Assembly (NCBI GenBank): GCA_039586575.1 | Contig: JBDHKD010000014.1 | Span: 10,008 to 74,007 of the forward strand | Origin: G020344215 sp039586575 | GTDB lineage: Bacteria > Gemmatimonadota > Gemmatimonadetes > Palauibacterales > KS3-K002 | Length of the DNA stretch: 64,000 nucleotides | Direction: 5' to 3' | In this document: piece after piece, positions 19,889-29,201 of the stretch | How positions within the stretch are numbered: the first letter of the stretch is position 1 | Layout of the letters: each line of letters starts with the position of its first letter | Notes under the pieces: model-generated | What the model was told of the DNA's origin: nothing | The model's database searches: none | Seen by the model: only the letters and a program-made list of their open reading frames with translations | Translations under genes and position numbers: made by a program

Positions 19889-21634
19889 GTGAGGGCACGC
19901 CTGCGCCCGCTGCTCGTCTTGGTGCTCGCCGCGCTCGTCGTCCGCGCGTTCCTCTTCGCGCTGCGCGGCGATTACCTGGACTGGGACGAGGCGCTCTATC
20001 TCCTGATCGCGCGCAACGTCCTCGAAGGTCACGGCATCGCGCTCAACGGGTTTCCCCACATCGCGCTCGGACCTCTGATCCCGCTGGGCACGGCGGCGGT
20101 CACGGCGCTGAGCGGGCTCGAGCTGCTGGCGGCGCAGCGTCTGCTGGCCATCGCTAGCGGCGCGCTGCTGGTCCTGCCCGTCTGGTACCTCCTGCGCATC
20201 TATGCGGGCGCGCGCGTCGCGCTGATCGGTGGTCTGCTGCTGGTCGGCTGGCCGGCGCTGATTGACGTGGCGCCGAAACTCGGCCCCATGTGGCGGCACA
20301 TGTACGCGGGCAGCGAGCCGGTCTTCCTGCTGGCGACGTTCGCCGCCTTTGCCCTCGGCGAGGCGGGGCTCCGAGATCGACGGGCGAGGCGCCATGTGCT
20401 CTCTTTGCTGGCCGGGCTCTCGCTGGGCCTGGCCTATTTGGCGCGGCCCGAGGCACTGGTGGTGGGTGGCCTGTATGCGCTCGTGCGGGTCCTACCGCCT
20501 TACCGTTCGGAAAAGGGGCGGCAGCTGACGCTAGCGTTCGCGCTCGCCGCCCTCGGCTTCTGTGTCACCGCCGGCCCGTACGTGTGGCACATGCACCAGC
20601 TCAGTAGATCCTGGATGGCGAGCGGCAAGCTGGGACCGACGAGGGTGACCGCCGATCTCTATCAGGAGCTGGTTCGAGACGACGGGCGCATGGGGCCGTA
20701 TCTGCGCTCGTGGTGGGCGCTGAACGAGGGACACTCGCATCTCGTGAACCCGTACTGGGGAGTGGATCGCTCCACGCCGGTGGCGGGCCGCATCGCCGAG
20801 TACCGCGCTGTCCTCGCGTCGCAGTGGCAACCGCAGGGCACCTGGCTGAGCGGCCTGCTCAGGCGGACTCGTGACTACCTCGAGTCGCTCTGGGTGCTCG
20901 GGCTGCCGTTGTTCGCGTTCTTCGCGCTCGCCGGGCTCATCCGGCCGAAGGTCGAGCTTACCCTGCGCTTCCCGCCCTTCGTGATGGCCGGGCTGCTCGC
21001 CAGTCTGCTGACAGCGTGGCAGGTGTTCGTGTTGCCTCGCTTCTTTCTCTACTTGGTGCCGGCGCTGGCGCTGTGGGCCGCCCGCGGTGTCATCGCCGTG
21101 TCGGACGTGAAGCCGCTCGAGCGCTACCCGGCCGCCGACCGGATTCTGGCGTTGCTGTTGGTGCTGGCCGGTCTGGCGTTGGCGGGACAGCGGGCGTTGG
21201 GTAGGGAGGCGAGCGGGCTGCGGCAAGCCGGTCTCGAGGATCGCCTGGCGGCCGAGCGGCTGGCGGCAGCCGTGCCGGAGAGTGAGCCGCTGATGAGCTG
21301 GCACCCGCGTCTCGGCTACTTTGCGTGGCGGGAGTGGCGAGTGCTACCGGTCGCCGAGCTGGACGCGACGATCCACTACGCGGCGCTCAGCGGGGTCCGA
21401 TACTTGTTGCTCGCGAAGGCCGGCTATTCGCCGCTGGCACTCGAGGCGCCGTACGTGGTCGTGGTCATCGACCCGGAGGTGATGACGGCTTACCGAAGTC
21501 GGGTGACCGCGCCGGGCGACCCGGGGCACCGCCACCCGGCGGCGACGCTGGTGCCGACGGAACCGCTGGCCGGTTTTCCCACCGGACACGTGCGAGCGGC
21601 CGACGGCCAAACGGGGTTGCCGGATGGCGAGTAG
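19889..21634 (+). CDS. GT-C (GT39-like) membrane glycosyltransferase
   Basis: A 581-residue polytopic protein. The early loop LRGDYLDWDEALYLLIARNV carries the acidic motif expected of GT39/PMT-like catalysis, followed by about nine further hydrophobic segments and a C-terminal periplasmic-like domain of about 130 residues. The GTG at 19889 is chosen because GGGGGAGGG stands just before it; a TTG at 19856, four bases after the pilR stop, is in frame but lacks a ribosome-binding site. It opens a run of four tightly coupled genes (19889-27126) that overlap by 4-11 bases, so it is probably an operon with pilSR. Sugar specificity is unknown. Confidence 0.8.
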   Translation: MRARLRPLLVLVLAALVVRAFLFALRGDYLDWDEALYLLIARNVLEGHGIALNGFPHIALGPLIPLGTAAVTALSGLELLAAQRLLAIASGALLVLPVWYLLRIYAGARVALIGGLLLVGWPALIDVAPKLGPMWRHMYAGSEPVFLLATFAAFALGEAGLRDRRARRHVLSLLAGLSLGLAYLARPEALVVGGLYALVRVLPPYRSEKGRQLTLAFALAALGFCVTAGPYVWHMHQLSRSWMASGKLGPTRVTADLYQELVRDDGRMGPYLRSWWALNEGHSHLVNPYWGVDRSTPVAGRIAEYRAVLASQWQPQGTWLSGLLRRTRDYLESLWVLGLPLFAFFALAGLIRPKVELTLRFPPFVMAGLLASLLTAWQVFVLPRFFLYLVPALALWAARGVIAVSDVKPLERYPAADRILALLLVLAGLALAGQRALGREASGLRQAGLEDRLAAERLAAAVPESEPLMSWHPRLGYFAWREWRVLPVAELDATIHYAALSGVRYLLLAKAGYSPLALEAPYVVVVIDPEVMTAYRSRVTAPGDPGHRHPAATLVPTEPLAGFPTGHVRAADGQTGLPDGE

Positions 21635-23684
21635 GCTGGCGGCACGGGCACGGCAGGTGGCGGCACTGGCGATCGCTCTGCTGCTCGCCGGTCTGTGCCT
21701 GCTGTCCGTCGACAGCCGGTTCGCAGGGACCAGCGCCGCCGAGGCCGCGCTCCAGGCGCGCGAGCTGGAGCGCTGGCTGCTCTGGCTGACCATCGGAACC
21801 GTCGTCGCCCTACTGGTCGTCGCGCTCTGGGGGAAGCGAGTGGATGGGATCTTCGAGAAGGCGCTGGCCAGGGTCGCGCGGGTCACGGACAGGACAGTCG
21901 CTTGGGGTGCGGGCCTGCTGTTCCTGATCGCGGCCCTCGTGCTCTCGCGCTATCTGTTCGCCGGGAATCCGCATCACGTCGACTCGATCGCGCAGCTGTT
22001 CCAGGGCCGCATCTTTCTGAGCGGTGGCCTCACGGCGCCGGCGCCCGAGCGCTTCGAGTTCTTCGGCGCGACCCACCTGCTAGTCAGCGCTGGCCGCTGG
22101 TTCTCGCAGTACCCGCCGGGGCACCCGGCACTCCTGGCAGTGGGTCTGGGCCTCGGCGCTCCCTGGCTCATTAACCCCGTTTTCGCCGCCGCCACTGCTG
22201 TCCTCGTCTTCGCGGTCGGGCGCCAGATGCTCGGCCCGGCAGAGGCACGGCTGGCATTGGTGCTCCTGGTGATATCACCGTTCGCGCTCTTCATGAGCGC
22301 GAGCTTCATGAATCACGTGACCACGCTATTCTTTCTGACGCTGGCGCTCTACGCCGCTTTGCGTGCGACCGAGGGCGAGCGGCAACTGAGATGGTCGGCC
22401 GCCTTGGGCCTGGCGCTGAGCGCCGCGGCAACGATCCGACCGCTCGACGCGGCGGCTTGGGCGCTGGTTTTGGGCGTCTGGCTCCTCCTGCGCCGCGGTT
22501 GGCGGCCGGCGGCCGTCGCCGGCGCCGTCTGTCTGCTGGGGCTCGTTCCGCTGCTGGCCTACAACGGACTCACGACCGGTAACCCGCTGCGCTTCGGCTA
22601 TTCGCTGCTCTGGGGTCCGGGACACGGCCTGGGGTTCCACACCGACCCGTGGGGTCAGCCGTTTACGCCCTTGAAATCGCTCGCCCTGACGGCGCTCGAT
22701 TTTCGACGCCTGAACGTTGGGCTCTTCGCCTGGCCTTTCCCCTCCGTCATCGTCCTCGCCTTGGCTCTGGCGCTGGCGGGCAGCGATCGGCGGTTGAATC
22801 GGTTTTGGCCACCGGTCGCCGCCTTGTTGTTGGCAGTGCCGCTGGCGTACTTCTTCTACTGGCATCGGGACGGCTATCTGGGACCGCGGTTCCTCTATCC
22901 ATCGCTGGTGCCGGCCGTGCTGTTGACGGCGGCCGGCATCTGCTCGCTCGATGCGCGGCTCGGACGCTGGCGGCCGGCGCTGCGGCTGATGCTGGCGGCG
23001 GGCCTGGCCAGCGCCCTCGCCATGGAACTGCCGGCGCGCACCGGCTACCTGTCGGGGCTCGAGCCGGAGCTCAAGTTCCACCCAGAGGTCCTGGCGAGAG
23101 ATGCCGGCATCCGGCAGGGCATCGTTTTCGTGAAGACGGGTTGGGGGAACCGACTCGTCGCCCGGCTGTGGGGTTGGGGGATCAGCGCCCCCGAGGTGGA
23201 GCGGACCTATCGCGTGGTGGATGGCTGCCGGCTGCAGGGCGCTCTGGACCGGGCCGACAGCGCGGCCGCCGCCGGTGTAGACTCGGCGGTGGTGCGAGAT
23301 ACGTTGCGCGTGCAACTAGCGGTCTGGCGGGGCTTGGGCCTGCCCGTCGTACGCGGCTTGCTTCCCGATGCGAGCGTGCGCGTCGATACCACCGTCGCCC
23401 TCGATCGTCGCTGTGCCGCCGAGGTCCGTGCTGACGCGAGTGGCTTCACCCACTACGGCCCGCTCGTCTGGCGCAACGACCCCGGGCTGCGTCACGGTGT
23501 CATCTACTCCCGGATGCTGGAACCGCAGCGTAACCGTGAGCTGCTGGCGAGTTATCCGGGTTGGGACTCGTTCCTGTACGCACCGCAATCCCGCGAGCGC
23601 GGGACCAGGCCACAGCTTCGGCGGCTCGATCCGCGGCAGTGGGAAGCGCCGGCGGCTGAGAGCGATAAGCGAGGTTCGCCGTGA
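21624..23684 (+). CDS. GT-C-type membrane glycosyltransferase with long C-terminal domain
   Basis: A 686-residue protein with about eleven hydrophobic segments in residues 10-480. The first-loop acidic motif appears as NPHHVDSIAQLFQGRIFL (about 113-130), and WFSQYPPGHPALLAVGLGLG resembles the YPPG signature of GT39 proteins. Residues 480-686 are hydrophilic and probably periplasmic; they contain two conserved-looking cysteines in the VVDGCRLQG and DRRCAAEV segments. The start overlaps the preceding gene by 11 bases and the stop overlaps the next start (GTGA). It is most likely a glycosyltransferase of the same cassette, but its divergence from canonical GT39 lowers certainty about catalysis. 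Confidence 0.75.
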   Translation: MASRLAARARQVAALAIALLLAGLCLLSVDSRFAGTSAAEAALQARELERWLLWLTIGTVVALLVVALWGKRVDGIFEKALARVARVTDRTVAWGAGLLFLIAALVLSRYLFAGNPHHVDSIAQLFQGRIFLSGGLTAPAPERFEFFGATHLLVSAGRWFSQYPPGHPALLAVGLGLGAPWLINPVFAAATAVLVFAVGRQMLGPAEARLALVLLVISPFALFMSASFMNHVTTLFFLTLALYAALRATEGERQLRWSAALGLALSAAATIRPLDAAAWALVLGVWLLLRRGWRPAAVAGAVCLLGLVPLLAYNGLTTGNPLRFGYSLLWGPGHGLGFHTDPWGQPFTPLKSLALTALDFRRLNVGLFAWPFPSVIVLALALALAGSDRRLNRFWPPVAALLLAVPLAYFFYWHRDGYLGPRFLYPSLVPAVLLTAAGICSLDARLGRWRPALRLMLAAGLASALAMELPARTGYLSGLEPELKFHPEVLARDAGIRQGIVFVKTGWGNRLVARLWGWGISAPEVERTYRVVDGCRLQGALDRADSAAAAGVDSAVVRDTLRVQLAVWRGLGLPVVRGLLPDASVRVDTTVALDRRCAAEVRADASGFTHYGPLVWRNDPGLRHGVIYSRMLEPQRNRELLASYPGWDSFLYAPQSRERGTRPQLRRLDPRQWEAPAAESDKRGSP

Positions 23685-25279
23685 GTGCCACCCCCCCTGT
23701 GGATCGAAGGCGTCGGCTGGCGTTCGCGGCGGGCGTCGGCGTCCTGGTTGCCGCGGTGGGCGTCTGGGCGCAGAACGATGCGCTGGTCGGCGTCAATTAC
23801 GACGATGCGATCTACGTGCACCTGTCGCATGCGCTGACGGAAGGTGACGGGTATCGGCTCACCTACCTGCCGGGTGACCTGCCCGGCGTGAAGTATCCTC
23901 CCATCTACCCGCTGACTCTGGTCCCCTTCTGGCACCTGGCGAACACCCAGGACGGAGCGCTGGGAGCCATGAAGGTCGCCAACGGCATCTACATCGGCAT
24001 CGCCGCCGGCCTCTTCACGTTCTTGCTGGCCGAGCTGGGGCTCGTGGCGCTGCCGCTGGCGGTGGTCTTGGGGATATTGGGCTTCGTGTCGGGTTCGATG
24101 ATGCTGGTTGCGGCCGGTCTCCTGTCGGAGCCGACTTATCTTGTGCTGCTCTTTATCACGCTCGGATTGGCTGATGGTACGAGCCGCGCTTCAACGAACC
24201 GCCGGCAGGCGCTGCTTGGAGTCCTGGCGGGGTCCGTCGTACTGACACGGATGGTCGGGCTGGCCCTGCTGCCGGCGGTGATCGTTTCCGTTTGGCTGCG
24301 CTCGGGTCGTCGCGCCGCCGGGCTCACGGCTCTAGCGGCCGCGCTGCTGGTCGGCCCCTGGCAGCTCTTCACGATACTCAGGGCGCACGAGATCCCCGAC
24401 GTGCTGGTCCACCGTTACGGCTCCTACCTGCAGCTGTATCTCGCCGGGTCGGCCGGCTCGCTGGCGCGCGGGCTCGACATCGCTCGCATCAACTTCGGTG
24501 CGATCCTGCAGACGCTGGGCGTCAAGCTGGCGCCGGGCACTCCGGTCGTCCTTCAGATGCTGGCCGGCGGCGCGCTTCTCGTGCTGGCGGTGCTCGGCTC
24601 GCGCATCGCGTTACGAAAAGCGCCAGCCACCGCGATCTATCCCTGGCTCTACCTGGGGATCGTCTGCGCCTGGTCGTTTCCACCGTTCCGCTTTGTCTTC
24701 TTACTTTTCCCGTTCCTGCTGGCGCTCGCCGCCGTGGCGCTGGTATGGGTCGAGCGGCGGTCTGTAGCCCGGCTGTACGGAGAGGGCTCGCTGGCGCGCT
24801 ACGGGCGCCTCCTCCGGTACGGTATGCTGGCGCTTGTGGCTGCCTATGCGGCGTTCTTCACTTACAAAGAGATTCGCTCCGTTGCCCGGCGCGTTTGGGA
24901 TCCGGCGGAACTCCAAGCGTCTGCCGCCAACGCCGAGTTGGTCGACTGGGTGAGGCACAACACGGATCCCGATGCGGTGATCGCGCACGAGCTCGATCCG
25001 CTGATGGCTCTCCACTCGGGCAGGCAGGCGGTCCCTAACTTCTACGAGTCTCTCCATAGCTGGTACGGTGAGACCCCGAGGTATTTCCCGACGGTTGCGA
25101 GGTTGTGGCGCGAAATGCGCGTCGACTACGTGACGGTGAATCGGCAGACACGGGCGCTCGAGGTCATCGATGGCATCATGGGGATGTTCCCCGGGAGTTT
25201 GCGGTTGATCTGGATGGGCGAAGCAGGGGGCCTGGTGTTCGAGGTGAACCGGGGCGCACTGGAGGGCGAGGGTCGATGA
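23681..25279 (+). CDS. GT-C (GT39-like) membrane glycosyltransferase
   Basis: A 532-residue polytopic protein. Following the first helix it has VNYDDAIYVHLSHALTEGDG (about residues 33-52) and GVKYPPIYPLTLVPFW (about 69-84), both standard GT39-like signatures; the paralogue ending at 16429 has equivalent motifs at the same place. Around ten hydrophobic segments follow, then a soluble C-terminus of about 120 residues. Start (GTGA) and stop (ATGA) overlap both neighbours, so translation is coupled. Acceptor unknown; the place in a pilus locus points to pilin or another surface protein. Confidence 0.8.
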   Translation: MSATPPVDRRRRLAFAAGVGVLVAAVGVWAQNDALVGVNYDDAIYVHLSHALTEGDGYRLTYLPGDLPGVKYPPIYPLTLVPFWHLANTQDGALGAMKVANGIYIGIAAGLFTFLLAELGLVALPLAVVLGILGFVSGSMMLVAAGLLSEPTYLVLLFITLGLADGTSRASTNRRQALLGVLAGSVVLTRMVGLALLPAVIVSVWLRSGRRAAGLTALAAALLVGPWQLFTILRAHEIPDVLVHRYGSYLQLYLAGSAGSLARGLDIARINFGAILQTLGVKLAPGTPVVLQMLAGGALLVLAVLGSRIALRKAPATAIYPWLYLGIVCAWSFPPFRFVFLLFPFLLALAAVALVWVERRSVARLYGEGSLARYGRLLRYGMLALVAAYAAFFTYKEIRSVARRVWDPAELQASAANAELVDWVRHNTDPDAVIAHELDPLMALHSGRQAVPNFYESLHSWYGETPRYFPTVARLWREMRVDYVTVNRQTRALEVIDGIMGMFPGSLRLIWMGEAGGLVFEVNRGALEGEGR

Positions 25280-27126
25280 ACGTGAGCGTGCTGGTCAAGG
25301 ATCTTCTGGCGAAACGACCCCGGACGGTGGCTATCTCGTGTGCGGCCGTAGCCGCGCTGCTCGTCTATGCGAACTCGCTGACCAACGGGTTCGCCTTCGA
25401 CGACCTGTGGATCGTCCGTGACCGGCAGCTGCTGCACGACATCGGGAGGCTCTGGGAGATCATCACCGCCAAGTACTGGCCCATCACCTTCCACGCCGGC
25501 CTTTATCGCCCGCTGACTCTCTTGAGCTTCGCCGTCGATTGGGCGGTTTGGAACGGGCACCCCTTCGGCTTCCACCTGGCCAACGTCTTGCTCCACGCCC
25601 TGGTTTCCGCCCTCGTCGTGGCTCTGTTGCTCCGCTTCTTCCCGTGGTGGGCGGCTCTGGCCGGCGGCTTGGTGTTCGCCATCCATCCGGTTCACACGGA
25701 GGCTGTCGCCAACGTCGTTGGGCGGGGCGAGATCTTCATGGCGCTGTTCAGCTTGGCGGCCTGCTTGGTTTACGTGCGCGCCGTCCGCGGGGAAGGGCTG
25801 ACCGCGCGCGCCGTCGCACTGATCGCGATGTTCTACGCGCTGGCCTGCTTGTCCAAGGAGACCGGCGTCGTCCTGCCGGCCCTTCTCTTGGCCACCGACC
25901 TCAAGTCGCCGCGCGGGACGGGGCCTCGACCGGGGGCCGAGTACGCCAGGACCCGGGTGCCCCTCCTCGTAGTCCTCGTCCTCGTGCTCGTCGCGGTTTT
26001 CGCGCTCCGCTGGGCCGTGCTGGGGTCGGCCGTGAAGAGTGTGCCCGGCCCGGTCTTCGAGGTCGACAGCAGCTTCACGACCCGCCTGTTCACCATGTCG
26101 CGGATCTGGCCCCGTTACCTCGAGCTTCTGCTGTTGCCGTTCCAACTCTCCGCCGACTACGATCCAGCGGTCACACTCCCCGCCAGCCACCTCACGCCGC
26201 TCGGGCTCGCCGGGTTTGCCGTCGTGCTCGGTATTCTGGCTACCGCCATCGCCGTGGTCCGCCGGGCGCCAGAGCTCACCATGGCCGTGCTCTGGGCGGC
26301 TGTCACCCTGCTGCCCGTCTCGAACCTGGTCATCACTAGCGAGATCGTGTTGGCGGAACGTGCTTTCTACCTGCCGTCGGTCGCTGTCTCTATCGTCACG
26401 GCGCTGCTGCTCACGCGTGCCCGGCCCGAGCGGCGGAGGCTAGCCGCTCTCGCGGTCGCCCTCTGGATCGTTGGCTTCTCGGTCGTCACCGTCCGTCGCA
26501 ACCCCGTCTGGAACAGCACCTTCTCCGTCTTCCGCGACCTGCAACGTCACCACCCGGAATCGGTGCGGCTGCTCTTCGGCGTGGCCACTCAGGCCTACCG
26601 TATGGGGGATTGGGAAGAGTCGAAGAAATGGTTTGATACGGCTCTGGAGATTTGGCCGCATCACCCCACGATCCTCGTCGCTTACGGCCATACGCTCAGC
26701 CAGGAGGGCGAGCTCGATGCGGCCGACGCGATGCTCGAGCGGGCGCTCACCTACCGGCCCGAGGAAAGAGAGTACCACCGGCTCCTCGCCTCCTACCGGG
26801 TGCAGGCGGAGAAGTGGGAGAGCGCCCTCGAGGCCATCCACCGTGCTTACGACACGATCGGGCCCGATCGAATCCTCTACGGCCTCGAGGCCGACGCCTA
26901 CACCGGTCTGGGCAAGTTTCCCGAGGCGGCTCGCGCCCAGGAAGCCGTCATCGTGGTCTACGGCGACGATGCTCCGTGGCACGAACGGCTGCAGCTCGCC
27001 GAGCTGCATGCGGCTGCCGGTGATACCGCGGCCGCGCTCGCGGCGCTCGATTGGGCCCGCCAGGCGGAAGCCGCGCAGTTCGAGGTGGCCGATTCGCTCC
27101 AGCAGGCCTGGGGCGTCCCAAGGTGA
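25276..27126 (+). CDS. TMTC-like membrane protein with C-terminal TPRs
   Basis: A 616-residue protein. Residues 1-430 hold about ten membrane segments with NGFAFDDLWIVRDRQL in the first loop and YRPLTLLSFAVDW and FAIHPVHTEAVANVVGR further on. Those segments are hallmarks of the TMTC/DUF1736 family, GT-C proteins linked to O-mannosylation. Residues 450-610 form tetratricopeptide repeats (for example a unit around WEESKKWFDTALEIWPHHP). The ATG at 25276 overlaps the previous stop as ATGA; the frame extends upstream only as a shadow. It ends the GT cassette, 167 bases before the pilA sigma-54 promoter. The TPR part may bind the acceptor protein; that is inference. Confidence 0.8.
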   Translation: MNVSVLVKDLLAKRPRTVAISCAAVAALLVYANSLTNGFAFDDLWIVRDRQLLHDIGRLWEIITAKYWPITFHAGLYRPLTLLSFAVDWAVWNGHPFGFHLANVLLHALVSALVVALLLRFFPWWAALAGGLVFAIHPVHTEAVANVVGRGEIFMALFSLAACLVYVRAVRGEGLTARAVALIAMFYALACLSKETGVVLPALLLATDLKSPRGTGPRPGAEYARTRVPLLVVLVLVLVAVFALRWAVLGSAVKSVPGPVFEVDSSFTTRLFTMSRIWPRYLELLLLPFQLSADYDPAVTLPASHLTPLGLAGFAVVLGILATAIAVVRRAPELTMAVLWAAVTLLPVSNLVITSEIVLAERAFYLPSVAVSIVTALLLTRARPERRRLAALAVALWIVGFSVVTVRRNPVWNSTFSVFRDLQRHHPESVRLLFGVATQAYRMGDWEESKKWFDTALEIWPHHPTILVAYGHTLSQEGELDAADAMLERALTYRPEEREYHRLLASYRVQAEKWESALEAIHRAYDTIGPDRILYGLEADAYTGLGKFPEAARAQEAVIVVYGDDAPWHERLQLAELHAAAGDTAAALAALDWARQAEAAQFEVADSLQQAWGVPR

Positions 27127-27187
27127 ATCGTGACAAAGAGATGCGGCTGGGACGGGGGGCGAGCGGACTTTTGCGAGGCGCCAATCT

Positions 27188-27198
27188 TCTTGCAAAAT
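27188..27198 (-). promoter_or_regulatory. Possible activator site upstream of pilA
   Basis: TCTTGCAAAAT is the reverse complement of the core of the palindrome before pilS (16579-16589). It lies about 100 bases upstream of the pilA -24 box, a usual distance for a sigma-54 activator site. An outer TTTTGC 17 bases before the GCAAAA forms a loose inverted repeat with it. Confidence 0.4.
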
Positions 27199-27292
27199 GC
27201 GGTGTCGGCGGCCGATTTCGCGGTAGTCGCGTGGTGGGTGCTGCACCGCTAACATCAACCGGCAAGGCCATTTAGGAGATCAGGCCCGATTC

Positions 27293-27308
27293 TGGCCCCA
27301 ACCTTGCC
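27293..27308 (+). promoter_or_regulatory. Sigma-54 promoter of pilA
   Basis: TGGCCCCAACCTTGCC carries the invariant GG and GC with the exact 12-base spacing of -24/-12 promoters. Transcription should start near 27319, about 49 bases before the pilA ATG. pilA genes of many bacteria are sigma-54 dependent through PilR. Confidence 0.75.
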
Positions 27309-27367
27309 CAAGACCAGGTGGAGGTATAGGGAGTTCTTGACCCGCGCGGGAAAACAAGGAGGAACAG

Positions 27368-27754
27368 ATGCTGCGGAGTTCAAAGGGTTTCACGCTGATC
27401 GAGCTTCTGATCGTGGTCGTGATCATTGGTATTCTGGCGGCGATCGCGATCCCGAAGTTCGCCAACACCAAGGAGAAGGCCTACGTCTCGGCCATGAAGT
27501 CGGACTTGCGTAACATGGCTGCGGCTCAGGAGGCCTACTTCGCCGATGAGCTCGAGTACACGACCACCATCGGGAATCTCGAGTTCAACACGACCAACGA
27601 CGTGACGATCGCCATTCCGGCGGCGGCCGCCGATGGTTGGCGGGCGACGGCCACGCACGCGGGCGTGCCGGGTACGACTTGCGCGCTCTACTACGGGGCG
27701 AGCACCTACTCATCGGCCCCCGCCACCGTCGAAGGTGTGGTGGACTGCACCTGA
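27368..27754 (+). CDS. pilA: Major type IVa pilin PilA
   Basis: A 128-residue pilin. The short leader MLRSSKG is cut by prepilin peptidase before FTLIE; Glu5 of the mature protein is present, and the hydrophobic alpha-helix IVVVIIGILAAIAIPKF follows. Two cysteines (in GTTCALYY and near the end, VVDCT) could form the C-terminal disulfide loop. Between them ASTYSSAPATVEG is rich in Ser, Thr, Ala and Pro, the composition of O-glycosylated segments. AAGGAGG stands five bases before the ATG. It is flanked by its own sigma-54 promoter and a strong terminator and so is probably transcribed at a high level alone. Confidence 0.95.
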   Translation: MLRSSKGFTLIELLIVVVIIGILAAIAIPKFANTKEKAYVSAMKSDLRNMAAAQEAYFADELEYTTTIGNLEFNTTNDVTIAIPAAAADGWRATATHAGVPGTTCALYYGASTYSSAPATVEGVVDCT

Positions 27755-27780
27755 TCAGCTGACCTGAAATCAGCGAGGGG

Positions 27781-27813
27781 TAGCGCGGAGGGTGACCTCC
27801 GCGCTATTCTTTT
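27781..27813 (+). terminator. Strong terminator after pilA
   Basis: TAGCGCGGAGG (27781-27791), a GTGA tetraloop, CCTCCGCGCTA (27796-27806), then TTCTTTT. The stem is a perfect 11 base pairs. Some read-through would feed the kinase gene downstream, which has no obvious promoter of its own. Confidence 0.9.
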
Positions 27814-27902
27814 GTAGGTTTGTAGTCCCCCCGCCCGGGGCCGGTACAGCCGGCAGGACTTTTTCCCAAACAGGACACTCTAGGACGAGCGCTGGGATTT
27901 CG

Positions 27903-29201
27903 GTGAAGCGGGCTGCCTCACTGCGTCGCGAGCTGATTGTGGCTTTGGCTCTGCTGCTGGTCGCCTCGTTGGGCCTCGCCGCGGTCGGCGTGCTCCTATG
28001 GCTGCCGGTCGGCGGGTCCATCCGTAGCATCGTCATCTTCCTCGCCGTCCTGGTGGCCATCGATGTCGGCGTCTTCTTGTTGCTCGGCGACTTCCTGATG
28101 CGCTTCATGGTCCTGAAGCCCGTGCGGGCGATCGTAGACGGCGCTGAGGCGATCGCCCGTGAGGACTTCTCGCGCCGGATCCGCGTCCAGGGGGCCCGGG
28201 AGCTCGAGCGACTGGCCGCCAGCGTCAATGAGATGGCGGAGAAGCTGATCCAGAATCAGCGGCGGCTGTCGGACAACATCCAATCGCTGAACGAGGTGAA
28301 CCGGGCGCTGACCGAGGCTCGCGATGAGCTGGTGCGCGCTGAGAAGCTCGCCTCCGCCGGCCAGCTGGCGGCGGGCATCGCCCACGAGATCGGCAACCCG
28401 CTGGGTGCGGTCCTCGGGTACCTCGAGATCGCTGAGCGACGGCCGACCATCGGTAAGGAGATCGTCGACGACATGCGCCGCGAGGCCCGGCGCATCGACC
28501 GGATCGTCAAAGGGCTGCTCGATTATGCGCGCCCCCGCCAGCCTGCGCCGCGTCCCATCGAGGTCAACGATGTCGTGAACGGCGCTCTCGAGTTGGTCGA
28601 GGCCCAGGGCCACTTCAAGGGGATCACCCTCGACCTCGAGCTCAGCCAGGACGTCACCACCGTCCATGCCGACCCGCACCAGCTTGAGCAGATCATGGTC
28701 AATCTGCTGCTCAACGCCGCCCAGGCCTGCGATGGCGCCGGCTCGAGCCGCATCGAGGTCATCACCGAGACGATGCCCTTCGAGGCCAGTGGGCCGCCGG
28801 CCAGGCGCCGCGACGATCCGCCGGGCATCGACTACTCGCACCTCAGGCGGCTACAGGCTCGCCGTGAGGGCCTGACGCCCCCACCTTTCTCCTCCGGTAC
28901 GAAGATCGTACGGATCTCCGTCACCGATAATGGGCCCGGCATCCCGCCCGAGATCATTGACAGGGTCTTCGATCCGTTCTTCAGTACCAAGGAGACCGGG
29001 CAGGGCACCGGGCTGGGACTCGCGGTCTCCGCCCGGCTCATCGAGGGTATGGGTGGCACGATCAGCGTCGAGAGTTCCGAGGAAGGCGGCGCCTGCTTTT
29101 CCATCGTGTTGCCCAGCGCGGGGGTCGTGAGCGATGCCGAGGTCGACGAGGAAGCACAGACCGAGCAGACTGAGCAAACCGAGCAGACCGAGGAAGTTTA
29201 A
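27903..29201 (+). CDS. Membrane sensor histidine kinase with HAMP domain
   Basis: A 432-residue kinase. It has two N-terminal membrane helices (about 10-30 and 40-63) with only a short loop between, so there is almost no periplasmic sensor. A HAMP domain (about 66-118, LKPVRAIVDGAEAIAREDF), coiled region and HisKA domain with AGIAHEIGNPLGAVLGYLEI (phospho-His 161) follow, then an ATPase domain with NLLLNAAQ, DNGPGIP, FFSTK and GTGLGLA. About 45 extra residues sit between the N box and the G1 box. The C-terminus ends in TEQ repeats. The GTG at 27903 is preferred because upstream in-frame starts fall in the pilA terminator. It is next to its regulator gene at 29202 and is distinct from PilS. 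Confidence 0.85.
   Translation: MKRAASLRRELIVALALLLVASLGLAAVGVLLWLPVGGSIRSIVIFLAVLVAIDVGVFLLLGDFLMRFMVLKPVRAIVDGAEAIAREDFSRRIRVQGARELERLAASVNEMAEKLIQNQRRLSDNIQSLNEVNRALTEARDELVRAEKLASAGQLAAGIAHEIGNPLGAVLGYLEIAERRPTIGKEIVDDMRREARRIDRIVKGLLDYARPRQPAPRPIEVNDVVNGALELVEAQGHFKGITLDLELSQDVTTVHADPHQLEQIMVNLLLNAAQACDGAGSSRIEVITETMPFEASGPPARRRDDPPGIDYSHLRRLQARREGLTPPPFSSGTKIVRISVTDNGPGIPPEIIDRVFDPFFSTKETGQGTGLGLAVSARLIEGMGGTISVESSEEGGACFSIVLPSAGVVSDAEVDEEAQTEQTEQTEQTEEV
29160..29196 (+). repeat. Nine-base tandem repeat at the kinase C-terminus
   Basis: About four copies of an ACCGAGCAG-like unit encode TEQTEQTEQTEE just before the stop. A tandem repeat in phase with codons can change copy number without breaking the frame. 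Confidence 0.7.

Noticed and set aside
22326..23315. Minus-strand frame of 329 codons inside a GT-C gene
   Set aside because: It is rich in Arg, Gln and Pro with no motif; the GT-C gene has membrane segments in the other frame.
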